Below, one piece after another: positions 1 through 10,176 of a DNA stretch of 64,000 nt (the stretch's first letter is position 1; each line of letters starts with the position of its first letter). The translations under genes were made by a program, and so were the position numbers. The stretch is from Chytridium lagenaria (taxonomy: Eukaryota; Chytridiomycota; Chytridiomycetes; Chytridiales; Chytridiaceae): positions 1-64,000 of the forward strand of contig JAHLKC010000128.1 in the NCBI GenBank assembly GCA_025449115.1. The letters run 5' to 3'. The notes beneath the pieces were generated by a model, which saw only the letters and a list, made by a program, of their open reading frames with translations, did no database searches and had not been told where the DNA came from.

Positions 1-120
1 CTTGTGCCTTGTTCTTGACTTCTGCCCCATCTCAATCTTTCGTCACTTCAGGCCTGCGTACCTTTCGTATACCCATTAAGCTTCAGGTCTCATCTAATCT
101 CTTTATATTGTGAGGTGTTG

Positions 121-2397
121 ATGCCTCAAAACATGGCAAAAGTCGATGGGGGTGCCTCCCTCGACACAACGTTCCCCCCGTTTGGAGGAAGGACCATAAA
201 GAGGGCATCATCCAAAGCAAAGCCGCGTTTAATGAAAATGCGTTAAAGTCTTCTGCACCTGTCAAAACGCGACCTATCTGCTACGGCCGTGTGGAAAGCC
301 TTGAGGAAATGGTTCCTCAGCAATGGTGGAAGTCAGTGTTTGGAGATGCCATGTACTTAAAAACCGATGGAGACGTTGTTGAGGACCCAGAAGTCACCCA
401 GGCAGAAATAGCCATGCTTGAGCAGGATGCAGACATTCGCATAATCCTGCAGAAAGGAAATGGACAACAGAACGGACTTACGTCTGGTAGATATAACATC
501 ATTTTCGAAGCCTTACTCTTTCTCCCAGGTGCTCCTGCAAAGATTCTCGACCTTTGCTGTGGACAAGGACGCCACTCCCTCTTCCTTGCAAAAGAGTATC
601 CTTATTTGTCGGTTTTTGGTCACGACCAATCTTCCTACTTGATATCTTTGGCCCAGGAGAGGGCGTCGTTCTCCAACCTGGCATCAAATGTCACTTTTAC
701 TGTTGGAGACTGTCGCCAAGTTCCCTACCCCGACCAGTTTTTTGATTTGGTCATTCTGATGGGAAACTCTTTCGGGTACTTTACCGATGATAACGAAGAT
801 AGAGTTGTCTTAAATGAAGTGTTCCGAGTTTTGGTCCCCGGGGGGAAAGTCATCTTAGACTTGACCGATGGTGAGCACATGCGGAATAACTTCTCATCTC
901 GAGGCTGGGAATGGATGGATGACAAAACCTTTGTGTGTCGAGAACGTCAGTTGAGCAAGGATGGCGTAAGAATCAGTTCTCGAGAAGTCATTACGTCTAC
1001 CACGCAAGGCGTGATTAGAGACCAGTTCTACCAAGAGCGTCTATACACAAGGGAAGAGATCGAGAACATGTTGAAAGAAATTCAATTCGAGACTGGTTTG
1101 GAAAAACTTTCTCTACCCAGTGTCGCCGTCACGACCGCCAAAGACTTGAGTAAACGACAAGAAGATTTGGGTATGATGGAGCATCGCATGTTGGTAAAGG
1201 CTGGAAGGCCATCGCCCGACGCTAAGGCCCAGGTTGACCGAAAGGTTCCAGGCCTTGTGGCTGAAGAAGCTTGCTTCATGACGAAGCCTTTTGGTGCTAA
1301 CACGGATAAGCTTTTTGAAAAGCTTGTTGTGATCATGGGGGATCCTCTCCAGCCCTGCGTCGGTAAGCTCAACGATACCTGGAATGACGAAGACCTGCAG
1401 ACCAGGCAAAAAATGGTTAACTGTCTTTTGAACTTGGGTTTGATCATCAAATCTTGTCGTGTTAGATAATCACGTGAGGCTTATTGACGCGCTTCAGGCC
1501 AACAGCCAAAAGTCATTCGTCTTTAATCTCTGCGATGAAGGCTTTAATAACGACGCCACTAAAGAGCTTCACGTTCCTTCTGTGCTAGAAATGATCGATA
1601 TTCCGTACTCTGGTGCTGGCCCCAACTGTCTTTTCCTACTGCTACGATAAAGGCTTGGTCAACAGAGCAGCAGATTGTTTGGGCATTCCCACACCGCGAG
1701 AGCTAACGTTCTTGCTGGATGTGGCTACGCCCGCTATAGAAAGCGTTGAGAAACTTCACAACTTGATTGAAGCGGAAGTCGGATACCCAGCTTTCATCAA
1801 GCCCATGAAAGGTGATAACTCTCTTGGGATCACGGGTCGCTCAATTGTACGATCAGAAACTGATGTTGACTCTTACATTGGGGAGCTTGCAGAACTTGGT
1901 ATTCGTGAAGTCGTCATTCAAGAATACTTAGAGGGAACCGAGTACAGCATTGGAATGATAGGAAACATTTCTTCTGGCTTCCACTTTCTACCTATTCTAG
2001 AGGTAGATTATTCGAAAATTGTGGCTCGTGAGCTTCCCCCCATTCTCGGGTATGAGTCTAAATGGGACCCAAAATCGCCATACTGGACGGATATTGGATT
2101 CAAAAAGGCTAACTGCAAGACTCGATTGTTCAAGAGCTACATAAAGGTTGCATTTCCATGTGGAAACGCTTTGGATGTCGTGATTACGCCCGGTTTGACT
2201 TCCGGTGTGACCGAGGAACCGGCAATCTTGGGGAAGGGATAATCAAGCTTCTTGAAGTGAATCCCAATCCTGGATGGTGTTGGGATGGAAAGTTTACCTA
2301 TATGGCGAAATTGGAGGGGAAAGATTATAAGACGGTTATCAGAATGATTCTTGAAGCCAGTTTGGAACGTATTTATGGCCCAGACGCTTTATCTTAA
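121..2397 (+). CDS. SAM-dependent methyltransferase fused to ATP-grasp (D-Ala-D-Ala ligase-like) domain, frameshifted
   Basis: The first half (about 291-1100) is a class I methyltransferase: motif I reads ILDLCCGQGRHS and a later strand reads FDLVILMGNSFGYF. The second half (about 1445-2395) is an ATP-grasp ligase resembling D-alanine-D-alanine ligase, with FNLCDEG, FIKPMKGDNSLGI, an EYLEGTEYS segment, DYARFDFR and the metal-binding LEVNPNPGW. The halves sit in three frames: shifts fall near 1443, 1625 and 2155, and a fourth is likely near 228, linking ATG 121 (MPQNMAKVDGG) to the methyltransferase frame. Position 291 is GTG, so it is not a credible eukaryotic start. Every shift joins conserved sequence directly, so indel errors are more likely than decay. 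The substrate is unknown. Fungi make no peptidoglycan, so a dipeptide or amino-acid ligation coupled to methylation is only an inference. The true N-terminus may lie further upstream. Confidence 0.75.
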
Positions 2398-2848
2398 TTT
2401 TTGTGTCTCCGCATTTTTTGCGAGGAACGTATAGACTCTTGATATCCCGTTCTTCTTAGACTCGCTATTTTGGATGGTTCATTATTATGTTGTTACTTTA
2501 CTGCCCAACTTTTGGTCGCCGTTTGTGGCAAACAATCTATTTATTATAATAATCTTTTGCCACTTAACCTTTCGTCTATTCTTTAAAATATTATATTTTT
2601 CTCTTCTCCGATCTTACCCTATTAACTTATGTATTCCCTACCCTTTATCTTCGTAAACATATTGATGGTGATGCTCTTTTATTGGATGTTGTAGCTTTCT
2701 CTCCCGGAAGATGCTGCTATAGGGAAATACATAAATTATCTTCTTATTGATCAATTGACAACAATGCTTATCACAGTAAAACAAAAAAATTTAAGTATAT
2801 GCCTCTTGAACCAGTTTATTTCAGGCGGCTTAGATTGGTAAATATTGT
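2398..2848. other. intergenic region between convergent genes
   Basis: This stretch is AT-rich and separates two convergent 3' ends. I see no coding signal or RNA gene in it. It should hold both polyadenylation regions. Confidence 0.6.
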
Positions 2849-3922
2849 TTAAACCCATAGCAGCTTTTCATATGAGATCCAGTTGACGTTTTCAAACATC
2901 TCCTCCCCAAAAATTCAATGACGGAATGGAATCTCCCCTATTTGTCTGCAAAACCCCATCCAGCTTCGTGTTTAAATCCTCAAGACGCCCCACATGCTAA
3001 CTTTAGTAAAGCCAAGTTCAGCAGCCTGTCTTTGAGCTAAAGCAGCAAAGCATCAAGCTCCACCTGCTCTCCATTATGGACGAATCGCGCGATTTCAAGA
3101 AATCCTTCTTTGAAGTCTGGTGCCCAAAGCACATAACTCCCATTTCGCGACTTTGCACCAACGTATTTGAGCTCCGCATTTCTCAATTCTTTGCAGTAAA
3201 ATCTTGACCTTGCAAAGAGCCATTGAAATTGACTTGAAGTCGGATGAATAAGAATGGATGAAGAGCTGAGAGTTCCTTTTAAGCTTTCGATGTTTACCGG
3301 CGATAGAGTCTCAAGACCAGCTTGTTCGTCCAGCAATTTAACCAAATCATCAGCTCCATTCATTTCGTTGGACACTTTCATCTCGATCGTTGCAGTTGAA
3401 TATGGCTTCCACCCTAGACGGTTATAGAAAGTTGGCCCGATATCGCTGAATAATATGGAGCCAAGAGAATGCTTTCGGGATTTCAACTCAGATTCGAGCA
3501 GCTTCAACATTGTCGAGGCATAACCCTTTCCTCGATGTTTTAGAGGCGTGAAAACCGAAGCGATGCCGTAAACAATTCCTAAGACTTTTGAATACTTGGC
3601 CGAGAAAAGAAGCTCAAACCTGAATGATGTACTCCATGGTTGTCCACGAATGTTGATTCTTGCTCATAAGTTTCGCAATGAGACAAGGGATCTAGTGATT
3701 CTGTGAACTATCAGAACAGGAAATCTGAATAACTACTGAACCTGTATCATCTTCTAGAACTAAAACCCATGCCGACCATCCTTTTTTACTAAAGGGAAAG
3801 GATCCTAAATAACTTTCTCTCTGGAGATACTTCTCAAGATTGAGTTGTGGCTTGCCCCATTCCTCGTAATTGTTTTTGAGCGATTGTAGATACTGTTCGT
3901 CACTTGCCCTTTTCAAAGCCAT
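2849..3922 (-). CDS. LYC1: LYC1-like GNAT N-acetyltransferase, frameshifted
   Basis: The protein resembles the fungal Lyc1 family (lysine N6-acetyltransferase of lysine catabolism). It starts MALKRASDEQYLQSLKNN and contains LEKYLQRESYLGS and a CETYEQ segment. The GNAT acetyl-CoA-binding core is GIVYGIASVFTPLKHRGKGY (3500s). The family-type tail contains AQRQAAELGFTKVSMWG, DSIPSLNFWGG and ends NWISYEKLLWV. An intron at about 3700-3741 joins DDT to ESLDPLSHC. Single-base shifts are needed near 3640, 3037, 2990 and 2900. Without them the reading frame would stop at 3037 and lose the conserved C-terminus. The gene lies 68 bp downstream of the F-box gene on the same strand. The family assignment is from recalled motifs, and the substrate is inferred from the family. 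Confidence 0.7.
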
Positions 3923-3990
3923 GAAGCTATATTGGTTTTAAGTAAAAATTATCTGGACATATATGGTGACTACTGTATGCTTTATTTTCT

Positions 3991-5523
3991 CTAAGTAAGG
4001 ACGCGACCGTTCGGCACGACAACATTCACGCCTATGCGGGGAATGTAGATTCCGTTGGTGTCTGTCATATCAATCTTTGCACCAGGGATGACTTCAAGAG
4101 CGGTTAACATGGGTATCATTCTGGCTGTCTTCACTTCCATGACATGCGAAGGCAGCATAATTAATGCTCCAGGCTTCCCAGCCATGACCTCATCGAGAAG
4201 TGCTCGTACAACACCGTCTGTGATGAAACTACAAGGAAGCGCAGCCCTTGCATTCCATGGAGTAATAGGGTTGGAGTGAGACTTGTAGCAAGAGCAAGCA
4301 AGGTTGAGCCGCCAGAGATGTGTTGGCTTGACTGTGAGGATCTCATACAAAGTTGCGTCGGTTATCCCGCAAGGAAGATCCAGCTCCTCAATCTCCTCAC
4401 ATCCCCGCAGCAGAGTCTCCAGCGCACCAGGTCGTATCCCTGTGGTATGGCCAGAGAGATCCAATGCTTTCAATTGGGGGGTTGCCGTGGAGAACAAGCT
4501 GAGACCATCAGCGAGGAGGTCGCTGTCCCACGTTAAAGACGGATCATATGGCCCGAGATCACCCCGTCTCGCGTCATCCCATCCTCGAACTTCTTCCCGG
4601 TCGTCCTCATAGTCATACGAACGTGGAGGATATGACGAAGGAGGTGTCAAAATGAGATCCCGCAGAGCGGGCCCACCACGCTCAGAAATAAGGAAATATC
4701 CAGTTCCACTCATTGCTGTGATGCAACCAGGGAAACGAACGGAATTTAGCGAATCAGGAGGGCATCTTCTTAAGAGATCGATCACGAATGAGTCAGGGAA
4801 GGCGACGCAACCGGGCCCAATGGAGAGGGCCTTGAGTCGGGGGAAGACTACCCTTTGATCAAGACCGCAAGTCCCTTGAGGGAAATAGTCTTGATCTCCG
4901 AACCGGAAGTCGTCAGAATCTAAGTGAAGTCGATGAAGATATGGAGAGACTCTCCTGATCAACTCGCGAACAAGATTCCACGCTTGGTATGGGGTCACTT
5001 CTTGTTCGTCGAGGACAATGTCGGTGATTTCAAGATTTGTGACGGCAGACCGGTAGTCAGCGATTGTGAGACCATCAGAAGCTTGTGCCATTAAGTTGAT
5101 CAGCCGTCTGAGAACGGGTCCGTTTGATCCAGCCAAGACGATCGATGAGTAGAGCTCATTCACGGCGGACAACATGAAGGTCCTGTTGACAAACATGCAC
5201 TGTCGTAACGTGGCGTCGTCTTCCACAAACGACATTATTCTGGGGATAAGGGTAGGGAGAATGGTATCTTCAATAACAATGGTTTGCACGATAACCTTTG
5301 TTCTTTTCATGGTTGCTGGCATCTTGGCCACCAACTTTGGTGTCTCGTCCTTTTCAGGGGGAGGTGCCTTGATCTCCAGAATCTTCTCCTTCTCAATGGC
5401 GGATAACATTCTCGGAGATAAAGGCGACGACGGAGAATGAGGTACGCCACTTTTTGTAAGATGGTTCTTGATGGTCAAGATCGTGAGGGGTTTGGTCGCC
5501 TCCTCGATTTCTTTCTCATCCAT
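3991..5523 (-). CDS. F-box/leucine-rich-repeat-like protein
   Basis: This is an uninterrupted 510-residue frame. After a disordered, lysine/proline-rich N-terminus (about 1-75), an F-box-like helix pair reads [15 protein letters not shown] followed by [11 protein letters not shown]. The rest has LRR-like segments such as [57 protein letters not shown] and [10 protein letters not shown]. This is the usual layout of a fungal SCF substrate receptor, which would dock to Skp1 through the F-box. The start is ATG at 5523; a frame extension to 5550 begins only with GTG. The gene is divergent from the GATA factor, about 30 bp away. The substrate is not predictable. Confidence 0.7.
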   Translation of the reverse strand: MDEKEIEEATKPLTILTIKNHLTKSGVPHSPSSPLSPRMLSAIEKEKILEIKAPPPEKDETPKLVAKMPATMKRTKVIVQTIVIEDTILPTLIPRIMSFVEDDATLRQCMFVNRTFMLSAVNELYSSIVLAGSNGPVLRRLINLMAQASDGLTIADYRSAVTNLEITDIVLDEQEVTPYQAWNLVRELIRRVSPYLHRLHLDSDDFRFGDQDYFPQGTCGLDQRVVFPRLKALSIGPGCVAFPDSFVIDLLRRCPPDSLNSVRFPGCITAMSGTGYFLISERGGPALRDLILTPPSSYPPRSYDYEDDREEVRGWDDARRGDLGPYDPSLTWDSDLLADGLSLFSTATPQLKALDLSGHTTGIRPGALETLLRGCEEIEELDLPCGITDATLYEILTVKPTHLWRLNLACSCYKSHSNPITPWNARAALPCSFITDGVVRALLDEVMAGKPGALIMLPSHVMEVKTARMIPMLTALEVIPGAKIDMTDTNGIYIPRIGVNVVVPNGRVLT

Positions 5524-5555
5524 TGCGGCCACCGTGAAATTGGTTGTCACACCAG

Positions 5556-6492
5556 CATGCTAGAATCAAAACCTCGAAACCTGTTTGAAGTGCTTTCGTT
5601 GGGCACAGCCGACGTTGTTCTTGACGCAAAGAATCTTGGGACAGCCGCATTCGAGCTATGGCATGCTGAAGATGTAGCTGCTGGAGCAGATTCCCTTGAC
5701 AATGATGGTAAGCTTCTCCTTGATGCTTCATTGTCTGACTTGTCTGCTCTTTCATCAGCACAAGTTGCATTTTCAGTGGATGGAACAGGACCATGGTGGT
5801 TGCTACCGCATTCAATTCATGCAGAGAAATTATCTATGCCGTTTTCTGATAATGTAGGTTCTTGCAATGCATTAGAAGTGACTAAGTTTATAAAGCTTTC
5901 GGCCTTAATTCACATATGTATTGCCGACCAAACAGTTCTTCTGCATCTTTCAAACATGTCGAAATGTTTGCTCTCGGAAATAATGCGATCGTCGGGAAAA
6001 CGAATGCAGCCAACCCTAATTCAGTCTTTAATCCATGGTCAAAGAAAACTTCATGGAGACTCGTACGTGGCAAGAGCTAAGCTTTGCACTATGCCAAACC
6101 CCTGGTTTATTTATCCTCCATGGAGCGTCTACAAGGTATATCAGACCATCACTTCCCTTATAACCTTTCAGGCCCCAAGTTTCGATTCTGGAAAAATCAA
6201 GCATGAATCTCATGCGCATAGGACAGCCGCTGCAATTTCCAATACTAATTTCAGGCCAACTCCGAAATCAAGAGGCCGGAAATCTTCTTACGGAGACGAC
6301 GCAATTCCTCACACCAGCCAGAAGAAGTGCACAAATTGCGGTACTTCAACTACCCCAATGTGGAGGAAGGGACCTATGGGAGCGGCGTCGTTGTGCAATG
6401 CTTGTGGTGTTAAGTGGAGACAAGGAAAGCTGCTTGTGGGAGCAAATAGCTCGTTGGCGAATGCGTCGCAAGATCCGCAAGATCGGTTGTGA
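5556..6492 (+). CDS. GATA-type zinc-finger transcription factor
   Basis: The C-terminus carries a clear GATA finger at about 6330-6440: [16 protein letters not shown], then [10 protein letters not shown], spacing Cys-X2-Cys-X18-Cys-X2-Cys, followed by a basic tail. The finger binds GATA-core DNA. The N-terminal part is not recognised. Likely introns are 5708-5758 (gtaagc...catcag) and 6136-6171 (gtatat...tttcag), both a multiple of three, so the open frame runs through them. I chose ATG 5556 because the frame upstream overlaps the divergent F-box gene. The N-terminus and exon structure are uncertain, and further introns are possible between 5840 and 6130. The stop lies only 50 bp before the start of the M1 peptidase gene. 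Confidence 0.8.
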
Positions 6493-6542
6493 TATATGAA
6501 AACTTGTAAATATATACTGTAATTATTGTGTGACCAAACCTA

Positions 6543-9500
6543 ATGGCTTCGGATATCGCTCGACGACCATTGCTTGAGGATGCTGGGGAGGAAGAGGTAG
6601 TTAGCATTAGCATAAAAAATGACCTAAGACAGGTTCAGGATGACTTTGCTGATGTACGCAAATGCTGGTGTTCTTGCTGACTTAGTCTAGGAAATCTGGC
6701 CTCGTGAAGACTTAACATTGGTTCAGAAGGTACAAACTCAGCATACTTGTCTTTAACTCCGTATTCAGGCTAGGCTGTTTTGGGAAGAGCACGTTGTGCA
6801 TAAAAAAAGGCTTCCTCAAGTCTATGGACTTATTCTTTCAGTAGTTTTGGTACTCCTGGCTTGGAGCATGCTGCAATCCTCAAGAGGTGGTTGGGAGGCA
6901 GCAGACCCAATTTATGATGATTCTGCAAAAGGACTCGAGTCAGATTGGACTAATCTCCGTTTACCAAAGCATATTTCCCCATGGAGCTACAAGCTCAGCT
7001 TAAATGCTAATGTACCAGAGTCACTGTTCGATGGGACCATTGACATGGCACTTAGATTGGCGGGGCCAACGCGTGTCATCGTCTTCCATAGCGCAGGCCT
7101 GGCTGTCGATAGTATTTTTGTGTCCAAAGGGCAGAACAGTGTCGTGCCTTCAGAGATTAAAGTCAAGCCGGAAAAGGAGTATATAGTTTTGGTGTTTTCA
7201 CGACCTCTGCATGCAGGCAACTGGACTGTGAAAGCCCGCTTCAGCGGTGTGCTGACAGATTCCTTAAGAGGTATTAGCAGTAGATATTTACGCACTTATA
7301 TAAATGTAGGATTTTATCGGAGCAAGGTGTCCGAAATCGACGGTGTACCTCAATATATGGCAAGCACGCAATTTCAAGCAACCGATGCTCGCCGTGCCTT
7401 CCCTTGTTTAGACGAGCCTGGATTTAAGTCTACATTTCAAATCAACATCACCGTGCCTCCATCATATTCTGCTCTTTCCAATATGCCAGAAGTTGAAAAG
7501 ATCAAGACAGGCTCAAAAGTGACGCACGTCTTTGCGGAAACTCCCAAGGTATCAACGTACTTGATCGCCTTTGTTGCAAGCAATTTTGTGTACGTGGAAA
7601 GTGCATCCAAACGAGGTGTCAAAGTTCGGGTGTTTACTCGTCCGGGCAAAAAAGATTTGGGCAAATATGCCCTGGCTACTGCAGTCAAATTACTTGAATT
7701 CTTTGAAGCCACTTACAAGGTGAATTATCCTTTGCCGAAACTAGATCTCATCGCTATTCCGGACTTCGGGGCTGGCGCAATGGAAAATTGGGGTTTGGTT
7801 ACCTACAGGGAAACTGCGCTGTTGTTTGATGAGAATCTTTCGTCAGCCAAGGACAAACAAAGGGTTGCTACTGTTATTGCTCACGAGGTTTGTTTGCCTT
7901 TCTTCCCTCACTCTTTACAATTTGCAGTTAAATGCATGATTCAGCTAACTTTGAAAATAGTTCGCTCATCAATGGTTTGGAAATCTAGTTACTATGGAAT
8001 GGTGGGGAGAATTATGGCTAAATGAGGGCTTTGCGTCATTTATGGAATACAAAGGAGTAGATTCCCTCGAGCCGTCATGGCGGATGCAAGGTATGCTCTT
8101 CAAAAGTTATCTATAACAGATTTTTTAGATCAATTTCTCAACATGGACTTCCTTAAGGCGCTTGACGCAGATTCGTCAAGGTACACTCACTCAATTGCTG
8201 CTGAGGTCACGGATCCTGCAGAAATTGAAGACATTTTTGATGATATCACCTATGCGAAAGGAGCTTCCGTTCTTCGGTTGGTTTTGTCAACATTTTATTT
8301 GTAATTTATGGTTCTGTGCTAAACTATGATAGAATGCTCGAAGGCTATATTGGAGTTGTTGCAAATAAGACATACTTTTTCGACCGCATTTCAGAGTATC
8401 TGAACGCAAACGCCTACTCAAACGCCAACACTGACACTTTATGGAAGGCCGTCGACAAATCCTCTCTCGACGTTGCTAAGATCATGAATTCGTGGATTTC
8501 TCAGCCAGGATACCCTGTATTGTTGGTCGATCGCGACACCGATGGACGTTTTACTGTTCAACAGCAAAAGTTCTCTCTTTTTTTGTCGAAAGACAAAGAG
8601 GGCGTAAAGCCAACGTGGGAAATTCCTGCTTTAGTCCAGGGTTACGGTGAAAGTGGTATTCGCATCGGTGGTCCCTTCAGCCGAGTCATCTCTGGCAGTG
8701 AGAAGATAAGGATTGATGATGTTACATCTACTCCTGTACTTTTATTCAATTTTGGCCATAAAGGATTTTTCCGTGTTATGTATCCTAAGGATATTTGGAT
8801 GAAACTTGTGGCTTGGAACAACGAGGGTGTTTTGACTCCTGTAGATCGAGTTGGCATTATGAGGTGAGCTTTTTTTTTTTGACAGTTTCCCTGACATGTT
8901 ACAGTGATGCTTTTGCTCTTAACACGGTGGGCATTCTTGATGATGTCACTATCCCACTGGAATTTACGAGGAATTTGAAAGATGAGACAGATTTTTTGGT
9001 TTGGAAATTCTTTGTGAGTGAGTTTGGTATTTGGGACTCGCTTTTGTCTTTCGAAGCGAGTTACGGCTTGTTCCAAGAGTACCAAAGGAGGTTAGCACTG
9101 TTTCTATGTACACGTCTGACAAGCTGCAGCTTGGTGAAACCTATTGCAATCAAGCTAGGCTGGAACGAAACCGATCCAGACACATCAATTCACCATGGCC
9201 GCGCTTTAATGCGCTCGGAGATTCTCAGTGAAGCCGTTGCTCTCGGCCATCACTGAAATCGTTGATGTTGCACTCGACTACTACCGTCAATTCAAAAATA
9301 AGAGCCTTTCTGAACCCAGTCTGTCTATAAGTCAAATGCAGGCAGCCTTAGGACTTGCACCGGACTTTTTGAACATCATTTGGGATGCTGGCATTATTTA
9401 TGGAGATGAGTCAGACTACCAGTTTGTTTTAGACCTCTACCAGCGTTCCACTTTTGCTGTTGATCGGGATCGTTTGATGCACGCTTTGGCGTCCACCAGG

Positions 9501-9964
9501 AAGGAGTATTTGATTCGAGAGACTCTAGATTTCACTTTGTCCGGTAAAGTTCGCAAGCAGGATATAACGAGGTTAATAATATACATATCATTTATCGTTC
9601 TAACTCATAAATCATCAGATTCATTTATCTTGTTGCCGACCTCAACGGCCCATCACATGTCCACGTCTGGAATTTTATACGCAATCGTTGGCCAGACATT
9701 GTCGCACTTTGGAACGGCACCGATTGGGGAAACGTCAACAACCTCCTCAAAGATGTCGTCTCTTTATTTTCTGAAACTAGTCTCATTGAAGAGGCGCGTC
9801 GCCTTTTTGTGGATAAGACGGGTGGAGAGAATTGGTTTGTTCCCCCGCTTGCGGACAAGGCTGTCTCGAAGGGAATTGAGACAGCTGCGTCGCGTGTTGG
9901 ATGGCTACGTCGGTCTAGGGACGCGTTGCATCAATGGCTTTATGAATATGTGAATCAATTGTGA
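6543..9964 (+). CDS. M1-family zinc aminopeptidase, type II membrane protein
   Basis: Spliced length is about 1,016 residues, typical for membrane M1 enzymes (APN/ERAP type). Exons: 6543-6653, 6691-6729, 6769-7270, 7310-7887, 7961-8090, 8129-8276, 8333-8863, 8905-9571, 9619-9964; introns are 37-73 nt. A cytosolic N-terminus precedes one transmembrane segment ([14 protein letters not shown]), so the catalytic domain faces the lumen or outside. The substrate motif [13 protein letters not shown] and zinc site [10 protein letters not shown]...NEGFAS are complete only after removing the intron at 7888-7960, which splits the zinc motif. Junctions such as LRG-FYRSK confirm the 39-nt intron at 7271-7309. 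One extra base near 9254 (GHH to [10 protein letters not shown]) is the only frame break. It trims N-terminal residues from peptides; the substrate is unknown. Confidence 0.94.
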
Positions 9965-10176
9965 TTTTTATTTATCGACGTGTTTTTTTAATGTTTTACA
10001 TGAATATATCAACTCTAAGTGCCCTCTTTTCATTACTGAATCAGTTTCATCATGCCTCCACTTTCTTCGACTTTTAGGGCAGAAGTCCGAACCGCGAGGT
10101 CTGAAAGTCTGATTGAGATCAAAATGAAGACACATAATTACAACAATATCGAACAATGACGACTTGATCATAAATT

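Noticed and set aside
291..1469. GTG at 291 as the start of the methyltransferase
   Set aside because: GTG is not used as a normal eukaryotic start, and the open frame extends upstream. ATG 121 with a frameshift fits better.
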